Assembly: GCA_001875255.1 (NCBI GenBank) | Contig: MJAN01000002.1 | Location: 1-64,000 of the forward strand | Length of the DNA stretch: 64,000 bases | Reading direction: 5' to 3' | Source of the DNA: Candidatus Sabulitectum silens | Lineage (GTDB): Bacteria > Fermentibacterota > Fermentibacteria > Fermentibacterales > JCC-6 | Shown here: positions 27,807 to 37,674 of the stretch, in pieces | Layout: each line of letters begins with the position of its first letter | How positions within the stretch are numbered: position 1 is the stretch's first letter | Position numbers and translations under genes: made by a program | Notes under the pieces: generated by a model | The model's database searches: none | The model's input: only the letters and a program-made list of their open reading frames with translations | Told to the model about the DNA's origin: nothing

Positions 27807-29851
27807 TTAATCCTCGGCTTCCACTCCGTGCCAAACACCGCCGCCGATGATTGACTGGGCGATGTTCTTGATGTGGTCCCCGGCCCTCTCGCAGTACTCG
27901 ATGAAATCCAGAATCGCAAGGCCGGTGAGGTTGGAAACTCCGTAGGTTGCAAGGGATTTGCTGTAGTTGTCCCTTGCTTCCTGCTCTATCTGGTTCAGCC
28001 TGCCCTCCAGGATGAGGACCTGCTGGGCGGCGTTGAGGTCGTGGGTCTCAAGGGCGATGACGATGTGTTTAACCATTTTCCGTACCACTTCGAAGCCTGG
28101 CCGGCGGCTGCGGAAAGGGGACCCTCCTCCTGGAGAATGCTCCCCTTAACACGTCCCCGGGCCTCGACCATGTTCACCGAATGGTCGGAAACCCGTTCGA
28201 TGTCGTTCACCGAGTGAAGGATGACCGGCAGCATCAGGGTCTGTTCCGTTGATAGGTTGGCATTGAACAGCTTGGAAACATAAATGGTCATGTCCCTCTG
28301 CATTTCGTCCACGGTGTCTTCAATGGAGAAGATGCTCTTTGGCTTGTGCTTCCCCTCAAGGAAGTGTTCCGCCGCCCATATAAGTCCCTTTCCGGCGAAT
28401 CTGGCCATCTTCGACATTTCTCTGTTCAGGGTGTCTATGGCTAGGGCCGGGGAATCGATCAGGTTCAGATCTAGACGAAGCTCCGGATGCCTGCTTTCGA
28501 TCTCTTCCTGCCCGGGGGGAAGTATCAGCCTGCAAATCCTTGCCAGCAGGGGAACAAGCGGAAGGAACACCAGACAGTTGACGATGTTGAAAATGGTGTG
28601 GGCGTTGGCCACCTGCCTTACAGGGTCGTCGCTGGTCCTCCTCACAATGTCCATGAAGAACCCGTTGGGATCCAAAATGAAAACGGCGAAGTAGGCCGCT
28701 CCTATCATCTTTATCAGTGTGTGGGCCATGGCGGTCTGCCTTGCGTTCCTGTTGCTGCCTATTGAAGCCAGCTGGGCGGTCACGGTGGTTCCTATGTTGT
28801 CCCCCAGGACCAGGAAGAACGCACCCTGGAGGCCGATGAGGCCGGAACCGGCCAGGGTCATGGTAAGGCCCACGGTGGCGCTTGAACTCTGAACCAGAAG
28901 GGTCACCAGCATGCCGGCGAAGATTCCCAGCAGGGGATTTCTGCTGAAGCTTGTGAAGAACTCCCTCACCGGCGCGCTGCCCTGCAGGGGTTTCATCACC
29001 CCGCTCATGGTGGTCATGCCCAGGAACAGGAGACCGAGCCCTGTGAGGGCCCTGCCCCACATCTGCCTCCTGGGATTCTTTGAAAAAGCTGAGAGGGCGA
29101 AACCCACACCTATCATGGGGTATGCGTAGGCCGTTACTCTGAAGGCAATGAGCTGCCCTGTGATCGTGGTTCCGATGTTTGCCCCCAGTATGACGCCTAT
29201 AGCCTGTTGCAGGGTCATAAGTGAGCTGTTAACGAAACCCACTGTAATGACCGTTGTCGCGCTGGAACTCTGGATCAGGGCGGTAACGAATGCTCCGGCG
29301 GCCACTCCCATTATCCTGTTCCTGGTGAGGGCCTTGAGGATGGCCCGCATCCTGTTCCCGGCAACCTGCTGGAGATTGGAGGACATGAGATGCATCCCCA
29401 TGAGAAAAATGGCCAGCCCTCCGAATATCTGGAACACTATCGCCTGTATGTCCAGGGAAACAACGTGGAAAGTAACGGATGACTGAACGCCATCGTGGTC
29501 CGTGACGGTTCCTGTCACCGCCACCTCTCCCATCTTCCCCAGGGAGAGCCCGACCCTTGCGATGCCGTTGGAATCGGTCTCGACAATGAGTCCCTCCGAC
29601 AATTCGCCGCTTAGGGTCAGGTAGCCTTCCGCCGGAAGCAGCTCCGCGTTGCCGCCGGTGACTGCAAAGTACACCGGGTAGCCGGGAACGGGATTGCCTG
29701 AACGGGTGGAAGTAAGCCTCAGATCAAGAGAGGACTCGAGTTCAGAGCCCGACTTGCCGTGGTCGGTGTATTCGAGCTGCTCAATGGCGAGAGCGCTGTC
29801 CGCCGAAGCGGACACGGCCAGGATGAAGAGCAGGGGCAGCAAGAGCTTCAT
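27807..29851 (-). CDS. Na/phosphate cotransporter with Ig-like and PhoU domains, copy 1 (one lost base)
   Basis: Signal peptide (LLLPLLFILAVSASADSA), an invasin/Ig-like domain (residues 30-130, GNPVPGYPVYFAVTGGNAEL), then NptA/YjbB transport repeats with QSSSATTVITVG and QSSSATVGLTM and GANIGTT/GDNIGTT, and a C-terminal PhoU-like domain (SVNDIERVSDHSVNMVEA, FIEYCERAGDHIKNIAQ). One base is lost between 28085 and 28135. About 680 residues. Imports phosphate with sodium. Thirteen bases separate it from copy 2, which it shares a 420-base near-identical tract with. Confidence 0.9.
28024..28443 (-). repeat. Near-identical tract shared with 30081-30500
   Basis: Aligns gap-free with 30081-30500 (offset 2057) with about ten mismatches, whereas the flanking parts of the two genes have diverged clearly. 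It covers the PhoU-like domain. Confidence 0.85.
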
Positions 29852-29863
29852 GAACCCGCCGGC

Positions 29864-31902
29864 CTATTCATCGTATTCTTCCCCGTGCCACACGCCTCCT
29901 CCGAGGATGGACTGGGCTATGTTCTTGATGTGGTCCCCGGCCCTCTCGCAGTACTCGATGAAATCCAGTATGGCAAGACCCTCGAGGTTGGAGACACCGT
30001 AAGTTGCCAGGGATCTGCCGTAGTTCTCCCGTGCCTCCTCCTCTATCAGGTTCATGCGGCCCTCAAGCACGAGAACCTTCTGGGCGGCGTTGAGGTCGTG
30101 GGTCTCAAGGGCGATTACGATGTGTTTAACCATTTTCCGCACCACTTCGAGGCCTGGCCGGCGGCTGCGGAAAGGGGACCCTCCTCCTGGAGAATGCTCC
30201 CCTTAACACGTCCCCGGGCCTCGACCATGTTCACCGAATGGTCGGAAACCCGTTCGATGTCGTTCACCGAGTGAAGGATGACCGGCAGCATCAGGGTCTG
30301 TTCCGTTGATAGGTTGGCATTGAACAGCTTGGAGACATAGATGGTCATGTCCCTCTGCATTTCGTCCACGCTGTCTTCAATGGAGAAGATGCTCTTTGGC
30401 TTGTGCTTCCCCTCAAGGAAGTGTTCCGCCGCCCATATAAGTCCCTTTCCGGCGAATCTGGCCATCTTCGACATTTCTCTGTTCAGTGTGTCTATGGCCA
30501 GTGTGGGGGAATCCAGGAGGTTGGCGTCGAGGTGAAGTTCCGGATGACGGCTCTCTATCTCCTCCTTGCTGGCCGGAAGAAGGAACCTGCAGAGCCTGGT
30601 GAGCAGCGGCACAAGGGGCAGGAAACGATGCAGTTGATTATGTTGAACATGGTGTGGGCATTGGCCACCTGCCGCATGGTGTCTCCGGAGGTGTTCCTTA
30701 CGAACCTGAGGAAGAAGCCGTTCCGGTCGATGGCCAGCAGGGCAAAATAGATGGCGCCTATTACATTGAACAGGGTATGGGCAAGGGCGGCCTGTTTTGC
30801 GGTGCGGTTGCTTCCTATGGCGGCAAGCTGGGCGGTTATGGTGGTTCCGATGTTGTCCCCCAGCACCAGGAACACGGCCCCCTGAAGCCCTATCAGCCGG
30901 AACCGGCCAGTGTCATGGTGAGACCCACCGTGGCGCTGGAACTCTGGACCAGGACGGTGACCAGTGTTCCGGCCACTATGGCCAGAATGGGATTGGTGCT
31001 GAACGTGGTGAAGAACTCCCTGACCGGAGCGCTTCCCCTGAGGGGTTTCATCACCCCGCTCATTGTTGTCATGCCCAGGAAGAGAAGCCCCAGGCCCATG
31101 AGTGCCCTGCCCCACATCTGCCTTTTGCCGTTCTTGCTGAAGGTGGCGAAGGCGAAGCCCACGGCTATCATGGGGAAGGCGAATTTTGTTACCTTGAATG
31201 CTATGAGCTGGCCTGTGATGGTGGTTCCTATGTTGGCCCCGATAACCACACCCACCGCCTGCTGGAGATTCATCAGGGCGCTGTTCACGAACCTACGGTG
31301 ATCACGGTGGTTGCGCTGGAACTCTGTACCAGCGCCGTGACAAGGGCTCCTGCCGCCACCCCCATGAAGCGGTTGGTGGTAAGGGCTTTCAGTATGGTCT
31401 TCATCCTGTTGCCGGCAACGTTCTGAAGGCTTGAGGACATGAGCTGCATTCCCAGAAGGAATATTGCCAGCCCCCCGGTGATCTGAAAAACGATTGCCCT
31501 GATATCCAGGGAGACCACATTGAAGGAGGCGGAGAAGTGCTGCCCATGGAGGTCGGTTACCGTTGCGGTAACGGCTATCTCCCCCATATCCCCCAGGAGG
31601 AGGTCCACCTCGGCAAGCCCCTGGGAGTTGGTGTGGACCACGAGACCCTCGGCCCTCTCCTCCTCGAGGGTGAAGTATCCCGGTGCCTGGAGCAGCCTGC
31701 CATCTCCCTGCATCACCGTGAAGTGAACCGGGAGATCCGCAATGGGCAGACCCTCCGGGGTGGTTACCTCCACCGCCAGACCGCCTTCCAGCATGCTTTC
31801 CGAATCCCCGTGATCCGAATGGTTCCGGGTTTCGATGATTATATCGCTCTGTGCCAACGAGATGAACGGTACAAGAAAAAGCGCAAGAAAAATCGGTTTC
31901 AA
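29864..31902 (-). CDS. Na/phosphate cotransporter with Ig-like and PhoU domains, copy 2 (frame-broken)
   Basis: Same architecture as the next gene: signal peptide (LLKPIFLALFLVPFISLAQ) from TTG 31902 behind GAGGGG, Ig-like domain, QSSSATTVITVG and QSSSATVGLTM repeats, GANIGTT/GDNIGTT, then SVNDIERVSDHSVNMVEA and FIEYCERAGDHIKNIAQ. Lost bases near 31290, 30900, 30625 and 30142-30192; the last one is at the same place as in copy 1. About 680 residues. Tandem duplication; the N-terminal domains differ most, so the periplasmic part may define different ligands. Confidence 0.88.
30081..30500 (-). repeat. Near-identical tract shared with 28024-28443
   Basis: Second member of the 420-base tract; see the partner entry. 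The identity includes third codon positions, which points to recent gene conversion. Confidence 0.85.
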
Positions 31903-32035
31903 CAGCACACCCCTCTGTTGATGAAGTGAATTCAAAGAGTTGAATGAATGAAATTCTACCCGGGGGAATATAGCAAAACCGAAGGTTTCGGCGAAGGTAC
32001 TGTATAGGTGTTGGAAATGGTGTTATTTTACCGCC

Positions 32036-32932
32036 ATGAATAAAGCCGCTGCCATACTTGAAGCCATGCGTCTGAGGTCCTGGACGAAGAACTCCTTCGT
32101 GTTCGCCGCCCTTCTCTTTGGAAGGGTCTGGTCGTTGAGGGGCTTCTGGAAACGGTTCTGGCCGCCCTGGGCTTCGGGCTGGTCTCCTCGGCCATATACC
32201 TCATCAACGACTCCGTTGACAGGAAGAAAGACCGCCTTCACCCGGAAAAGAAGAACCGGCCCATAGCCTCGGGCAGGCTATCCGTAAGGACCGCCCTCGT
32301 TACCGCTGCCCTTGTGGGCGGAGGGACCATTGCCTCGGCCTGGGTCCTGTCGCCATGGCTCGCTTTAGTCTATTCGGTGTATTTCCTTAAACAGATAGCC
32401 TACTCCCTAAGGCTTAAGAACACTGTGATACTGGACTGCATACTGATCTCAATGGGCTTCGTTCTCAGGGCTCTGGCCGGGGTTGCGGTGCTCTACGACT
32501 TCGGTGAACTCATCGAACTATCCCCATGGCTGGTGATATGCACATTCTTCCTGGCCCTGCTCCTTGCCTTCGCCAAAAGGCGGCATGAACTTGAGTCCAT
32601 GGGGGAAAAGGCCAGGGAACACAGGCATAACCTGAAGGAATACTCCCTGCCCCTCCTCGATCAGATGATAGGCATAACCGCCGGAACCAGCATACTGGGC
32701 TACGCCATATACACCGTAAGCGACAGGACCGCCCAGGAGGTCTCCCCCACCTTTGGATGACCATTCCCTTCGTGGCCTACGGGGTTTTCAGGTATCTTTT
32801 CATCGTATACGGCCTGGGCAAGGGGGGGCCCCGGAGAAGGTGCTCCTGAAAGACGGTCCCCTCCGCCTTAACCTCGTCCTGTGGGTCCTGGCGGTGGCGA
32901 TCATCCTGCTCCAGGGCGGTCAGGCCAGTTGA
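32036..32932 (+). CDS. UbiA family, decaprenyl-phosphate phosphoribosyltransferase-like (frame-broken)
   Basis: N-terminus LEAMRLRSWTKNSFVFAALL, then after one lost base near 32160 the first prenyltransferase motif YLINDSVDRKKDRLHP followed by KKNRPIASGRLS, the pattern of decaprenyl-phosphate 5-phosphoribosyltransferases. Transmembrane helices follow, with FAKRRHELESMGEKAREHR as second motif region. Another lost base near 32755 and one near 32828 lead to the end LVLWVLAVAIILLQGGQAS. About 300 residues. It would move phosphoribose to a polyprenyl phosphate in the membrane. Confidence 0.8.
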
Positions 32933-33808
32933 GGTCGGTTACACTGAAGGCCCCGGCAAAACTCAATCTGGGCCTTCGCATCACAGGCATACTGCCGAAC
33001 GGCTTCCACTCCCTGGAAAGCGTTTTTTCTGCGATTACCCTTGCGGATGAGGTTGAGGTTGCCATATCCGACGGTTCAAGGGGAACAAGCCTTCGGTGCA
33101 CCGGGTTCCCCTCTCCTGAAGGCCCTTCCAACCTGGTCTGGAAGGCGGCGGAGCTTTTCAGGGCTGAAACGGGCTACACCGGGAGCATTTACATTCGCCT
33201 CCACAAGAACATTCCCTCCCCCGGGGGGCTGGGCGGAGGAAGCAGCGATACAGCGGCGGTTATCAGGCCCTGGTGAAACTGACCGGCCTGGAGGTTGACG
33301 TAATCGAACTGGGCTCCGCCCTTGGAAGCGATGTTCCGTTTTTCGCAGGGGGTTTTTCCCATGCTGTCGTAAGGGGCCGGGGGGAGCTGGTGGAGGGCTG
33401 CAGCGTACCTGAATTCCACGCCGTTCTCGTTAGCTCGGGGGAAAGAATACCCACCCCGGTTGCCTACTCATTGTGGGACGAAGGGGGCGGGCACTTGACA
33501 GAGCCATGGCAGATAAGCAATTATACCGCCCTGAATTTTGGAGTTTGGCATGAGGGTAAGCCTTTCCCTGTCAGACTCGACAACGACTTCCTGCCGGTTC
33601 TTTCCAGAAGGTTCCCCGGCGTGGAGCGCGCCGCCGGTATTCTGTCCGAGACCTGCGTCAACTGGGGCTCAGCGGTTCCGGCCCGGTGTTCTACGCCCTG
33701 TATCCATACGAGAAAGAGGCGGTGGAGGCCGAGGAAAACCTCAGCGGGAAGTTCCCCTGGGTTTTCCGTTGTCGGTCCAGGCAAATTGGGGCGTCGTCAA
33801 ATGGTTAA
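32929..33808 (+). CDS. ispE: 4-diphosphocytidyl-2-C-methyl-D-erythritol kinase (frame-broken)
   Basis: TTG 32929 overlaps the upstream TGA. GHMP kinase motifs: LKAPAKLNLGLRITG, the phosphate loop IPSPGGLGGGSSDTAAV, GSDVPFFAGG, and, after lost bases near 33268 and 33665, LSGSGPVFYALYP. About 293 residues. Fourth step of the MEP isoprenoid pathway. The final 22 bases, to the TAA at 33806-33808, lie inside the tRNA-Gln gene. Confidence 0.92.
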
Positions 33809-33861
33809 GACACAGGGTTTTGGTCCCTGCATTGGGGGTTCGAATCCTCCCGCCCCAGCCA
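33787..33861 (+). tRNA. tRNA-Gln (anticodon TTG)
   Basis: Acceptor TGGGGCG/CGCCCCA, anticodon arm CAGGG-TTTTGGT-CCCTG, T loop TTCGAAT and encoded CCA (33859-33861). The 5' end lies within the last codons of ispE, so it may be released from the ispE transcript. Confidence 0.95.
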
Positions 33862-33893
33862 GCTTTCCCGGTAATTAACGAAAGGACATAGTA

Positions 33894-34538
33894 ATGCCGA
33901 TCCAGTTAAATCTTGAGAAGAGGGTCAAGATCGGTTCCCGTGAGGCAAGAAGGCTTCGCAGGGCCGGTTATGTTCCAGGTGTCATCTACGGCGGAGTGGA
34001 GAACGAACTGTCGGTAAAGATGCTCACCCACGAATTCATGACCAGCATAGGCTACGCGAAGTCTCTGGGTATCGTACACCTGAACCTGGAAGGAAGCACC
34101 CACAAGAGCATCATCAAGGAAATTCAGTGGGATACCCTTACCGACCAGCCGGTGCACCTGGATTTCCAGGTGGTCTCCGACGATCAGATACTCACGGTTC
34201 CAGTTCCGGTTCACCTCAAGGGCACACCCCTGGGCGTCACCATCGACGGCGGCATTCTCGACCACGCAATGTACGAGGTCGATGTCACCGTCCGCGCTGC
34301 GGACATCCCCTCCGAGCTGGTCTTCGATGTTTCGGAAATGCGGATGAACGACAGGCTTCACCTTGCGGAAATGACACTGCCCGAGGGAATGACCGTAGAC
34401 CTCAGCACCGATCCTGTCATCGCCAGCATCATTCCTCCCAAGACCCTGAAGCTTTCCGAAGAGGAAGAAGAGCTGGAAGATGCCGAGGAAGCCGAAGAGG
34501 GAGCCGAGGGAACACCCGAGGCCGGCGGGGAACAGTAA
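33894..34538 (+). CDS. rplY: 50S ribosomal protein L25 (Ctc/TL5 form)
   Basis: 214 residues: 5S rRNA-binding N-domain (REARRLRRAGYVPGVIYGG, HEFMTSIGYAKSLGI) and the TL5-type C-domain (HLKGTPLGVTIDGGILDH, DRLHLAEMTLPEGM). An acidic tail EEEEELEDAEEAEEGAEG ends it. ATG 33894 follows GAAAGGACATAGTA. Intact frame; next to pth as in many bacteria. Confidence 0.95.
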   Translation: MPIQLNLEKRVKIGSREARRLRRAGYVPGVIYGGVENELSVKMLTHEFMTSIGYAKSLGIVHLNLEGSTHKSIIKEIQWDTLTDQPVHLDFQVVSDDQILTVPVPVHLKGTPLGVTIDGGILDHAMYEVDVTVRAADIPSELVFDVSEMRMNDRLHLAEMTLPEGMTVDLSTDPVIASIIPPKTLKLSEEEEELEDAEEAEEGAEGTPEAGGEQ

Positions 34539-34544
34539 GAACAG

Positions 34545-35117
34545 GTGGAACCTTCAGAACCGGATATCGGCATAGTCCTCTGCTTGGTAATCCCGGTCCG
34601 AAGTACGCCCTTACTTGGCACAACGCCGGATTCTGGGTGGCGGACATACTGGCCAGGGAATCCGGCGTTGCCTTCAAGAGGGCAGGTGCCTTCGAGATCG
34701 CTTTCCTCTCCGGGGGATCAACCTGGTGAAGCCCTCAACCTACATGAACGAAAGCGGCAGGGCCGCCGGGGCAATACTCACCGCCAGGCAGCTCGACCCG
34801 GAAAACATGCTGGTGGTATGCGACGACGTTAACCTTCCCGTGGGAACCATAAGGCTCAGAAGCTCCGGGTCCGCCGGGGGGCAGAACGGCCTCGGTAACA
34901 TCATCGAAGTACTGGGAACACAGGACTTCCCGAGACTCCGGATAGGAGTGGGACCGAAACCCGAGGGAATGGACCTTGCGAAGTATGTTCTTTCCAGGTG
35001 CCCAAACCGCAGCAGGAACTGGCTTCCATATCAGCCCACAGGGCGGCGGACTGCGTTGTTGAAGCGGTGAAGAACGGCGTTAAGGCCGCCCAGTCCATAT
35101 ACAACGGAACCGTATGA
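34545..35117 (+). CDS. pth: Peptidyl-tRNA hydrolase (frame-broken)
   Basis: GTG 34545, then three lost bases (near 34587, 34720, 35000). Repaired sequence: IGIVLCLGNPGPKYALTWHN with catalytic His and Asn region, LVKPSTYMNESGRAAGAIL, VCDDVNLPVGTIRLR (catalytic Asp), SSGSAGGQNGLGNIIEVLG and FPRLRIGVGPKP, ending QSIYNGTV. About 190 residues. It recycles peptidyl-tRNA. Confidence 0.92.
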
Positions 35118-35151
35118 AAAAGGCCCGGGCGGCGAAGATCGCCGCCCGGGC
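35117..35151 (-). terminator. Terminator hairpin between convergent pth and lipoprotein genes
   Basis: A perfect 13-pair stem (35123-35135 with 35139-35151) with loop of three bases. On the minus strand it is followed by CTTTTT (35122-35117), so it ends the lipoprotein gene; it may also block plus-strand readthrough. Confidence 0.85.
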
Positions 35152-35167
35152 ACGCATACTGATAGTA

Positions 35168-36767
35168 TCAGATGGTTGCCGCAACCAGGCCGAACAATGC
35201 GAAACCTGTTGCAAGGGCATCACTTCCATTCATGACGAACTCTCCCTGAACACCGCCCTCGGCGAAACCGCCGTTCCATTTCATCAGCACATCGGAGGAT
35301 ATCTCCGGAAGGTTCATCTCCCCGGGGCTGAAGGCAAGGATCGCGGCGATATAGCCTGCCAGGCTCATTTCTCCCGCCATGTCCCCATCGCCTGAAACCG
35401 TTGCCGGAGTGTAATCTTCGGAAACGATGCTCAGGAGAATGTCCGGGTTCGGGGCCATCTCCAGAAGCAGTGCCCCTGGTGCACCGTCATCCAGTAGGTG
35501 AAGGCCATCCTGGTGTCCGGATCCTGGGTGATCTCCATGGATGTGGTGTAGAGGTCCACTCCATCAACCTGAACGATCTCACCCTCTGTTATGACAAAGG
35601 CCCCCTCCATAGAGGCGTTGCCGCTGAAGAGATCCTGGAAAACATCCATATAGTCGCCGTACATTCCGGCGATGTCAGCCAGGGTTTCCTGGCCTGTGAG
35701 CTCGTAGGCGGCAACCATGTGCATCGGGCCGTCGGAAAACATGGATACCGCTGCGTTGGATGCAAGGGATGACCAGAACTCCATGGAGCCCTCCGGGGGA
35801 TCGGGAAGGAAAACACCGGTAAATGCCGAGGTGATCCCCATGGCCATTTCCTCTGGCATCCTGAACCTCACCGTGGCCACATCCCCGGCGGGATCAGCTC
35901 CAGCATGTCCCTCCCTCCGGATGAAACGCTCATTTCCGCCAGTTCTGAACCGGGCAGGAAGGTGAGTTCCTTTCTGATCACCAGATCCTCAGGCCCTGCG
36001 GTGAGGGTTACGGACAATCTGTCCGACTGGGTGAGCACAAGCTGAATGCCGTCCATGTAAACATCCATGAGATCAGGGATGAAGGAGGGCATTGTAGGGT
36101 CTTCGGATAACCCCTGCATCATCAGGTTCCTTGCCATGGGCATCTGGGCCGCCGCCATGGGGCCGATCATGGAGAGGTTGAAACGCATGGAAACACAGGT
36201 CGGGCCCACTTCAAAGGCCGCTGTGCCCGAGAGGTTCTCCATGAGGGTCTCCAGCCTGGCCGGGGACATTGCCATGAGGGCAACGCCGCCGGTGCCGGAG
36301 ATGTAAACCGTTCCGTCGCCGGTGTCCATGGAATGAACGGGGTTGCCAAGGATGGGTTCCTCGGGAATGAAGTCAGCTCCCATCTCTTCCATGAAGGATA
36401 TGAAAAGGGGCAGGTCCGGGGCGGATACAGCCATTGTCATGCTGTTGGGCATGGCGCTCTCCATCCAGAAAACCAGCTGGCCCGAGGGATCGAACCCGTA
36501 CTTTTCCGGCATGGAATCAAGAGAGGCTAGCCCGAGCTGGCCGCAAACCATTTCCTCCAGCATCCCGGCGCCCAGGATTGGAGCTCCTGTCTCGATGTAG
36601 CCGTCGATGTTCCTCACAACTCCTGCGGGATCGTTAAGAACCAACACGATCATTGCGTTATCGGGAACAGGAGAAAGGGGGCTGAGCTGTTCAACCGGCC
36701 CTTCACCGCACCCTGTGAGCAGAACGAAAAGAAGCAAAACTGGGATCAATAACCTGTTCATGGCCAC
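35168..36767 (-). CDS. Methionine-rich lipoprotein of unknown function (frame-broken)
   Basis: ATG 36767 and lipobox LLTGCGEG (Cys about residue 20). The chain of about 530 residues has roughly 10 percent Met, spread over the whole length (MIGPMAAAQMPMARNLMMQG, WMESAMPNSMTMAVS). Two similar halves seem to exist: VPDNAMIVLVLNDP and AMGITSAFTG begin comparable alpha/beta repeats of the DUF3352 kind. Lost bases near 35875 and 35475. No catalytic motif is recognised. It has its own promoter and terminator and stands alone among plus-strand genes. Confidence 0.65.
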
Positions 36768-36801
36768 TCCCTTCAGTAAGCCTTAAACCAGTACCTGCCA
36801 T

Positions 36802-36831
36802 AGTGTAATAAAATCGATGTGCCTTTGTCAA
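36802..36831 (-). promoter_or_regulatory. Promoter of the Met-rich lipoprotein gene
   Basis: Minus strand TTGACA (36831-36826) with TACACT (36807-36802), spacing 18, about 35 bases ahead of the ATG. Confidence 0.55.
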
Positions 36832-36878
36832 AAATGGGGGCTTTGCCCGGGGGCGGGCATTCAGTTAGAATTGAACCT

Positions 36879-37674
36879 ATGAACACCAGTCCTGATCTAT
36901 TCAGCACCATAGAAAGCGGTGTAACAAGGGTTCTTTTCCTTGACACCGAAACCACCGGCCCCGACCCCGTGTCGGCGGAGATATGCGAGGCGGCCTTCAT
37001 ACTGGCGGAATACTCCGGCTTTGCCTTCACCGGGGAACAGACCGCATTCCAGTCACTGGTAAAGCCCCCGGTCCCCCATCCCCCCTGAAGCCTCGGCGGT
37101 GAACGGTATCAGCAACAGAATGGTTGCCGACGCCCCCACTGCGGAAGGGATACATGGCTCTATCGCGGAACTGGCCGAAAGGGCGGACTATCTCGCTGCC
37201 CACAACCTCCCATACGACCTCACCATACTGAAAAGGCAGTACCCCGCCATCTTCGATCCCTTCGGCCCGGAAAGGGGAATAGACACTCTAAGGCTTTCCA
37301 GGCACCTCTGGCAGGAGATCCCATCCCATTCCCTGCAGGCCCTGAGGTACCGTTTCGAACTTGACACGGGCATAACCGGAGAGGCCCACAGGGCCCTTTT
37401 CGACACAGAGCTGGTGCGGTCCCTTCTTCACCATGCCTTCACCCATGAAAGCCTGGCCGGTGTGAAGGGCAACTGGGCCGAACTGCTCAGGTTCATAGCC
37501 TCCCCCCTCGAGGTGAAGATATTCTCCTTCGGGAAGTACAGGGGCAGTCTTGTGGAGGACACAGTAGCCGGCGACCCCGACTACATCAGGTGGCTCCTCC
37601 GCCAGAAGTGGCTTTCCGATGAGCACCCCGATCTCTACCACTCCATTCTGAGAAAAACAGGAGCAAAAAAATGA
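36879..37674 (+). CDS. DnaQ-type 3'-5' exonuclease with DUF3820 tail (one lost base)
   Basis: DEDDh motifs: VLFLDTETTGPDP (ExoI), AAHNLPYDLTIL (ExoII) and GEAHRALFDTELV (ExoIIIe, His-Asp). The C-terminal EVKIFSFGKYRGSLVEDTVA and DPDYIRWLL match the DUF3820 domain seen in exonuclease X-like proteins. One C is missing in the run near 37075, which makes an apparent TGA. About 264 residues. A stand-alone DNA repair or polymerase-proofreading type nuclease. It overlaps the murA start by four bases (ATGA). Confidence 0.88.

Noticed and set aside
28085..28135. Programmed -1 frameshift in the phosphate transporters
   Set aside because: No canonical slippery heptamer in the right phase; single lost base preferred but left open in the findings.
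37080..37095. An in-frame-looking TGA in the exonuclease gene as a second selenocysteine codon
   Set aside because: The frame changes there, in a C run, and no Cys is expected at this point. A lost base explains it.
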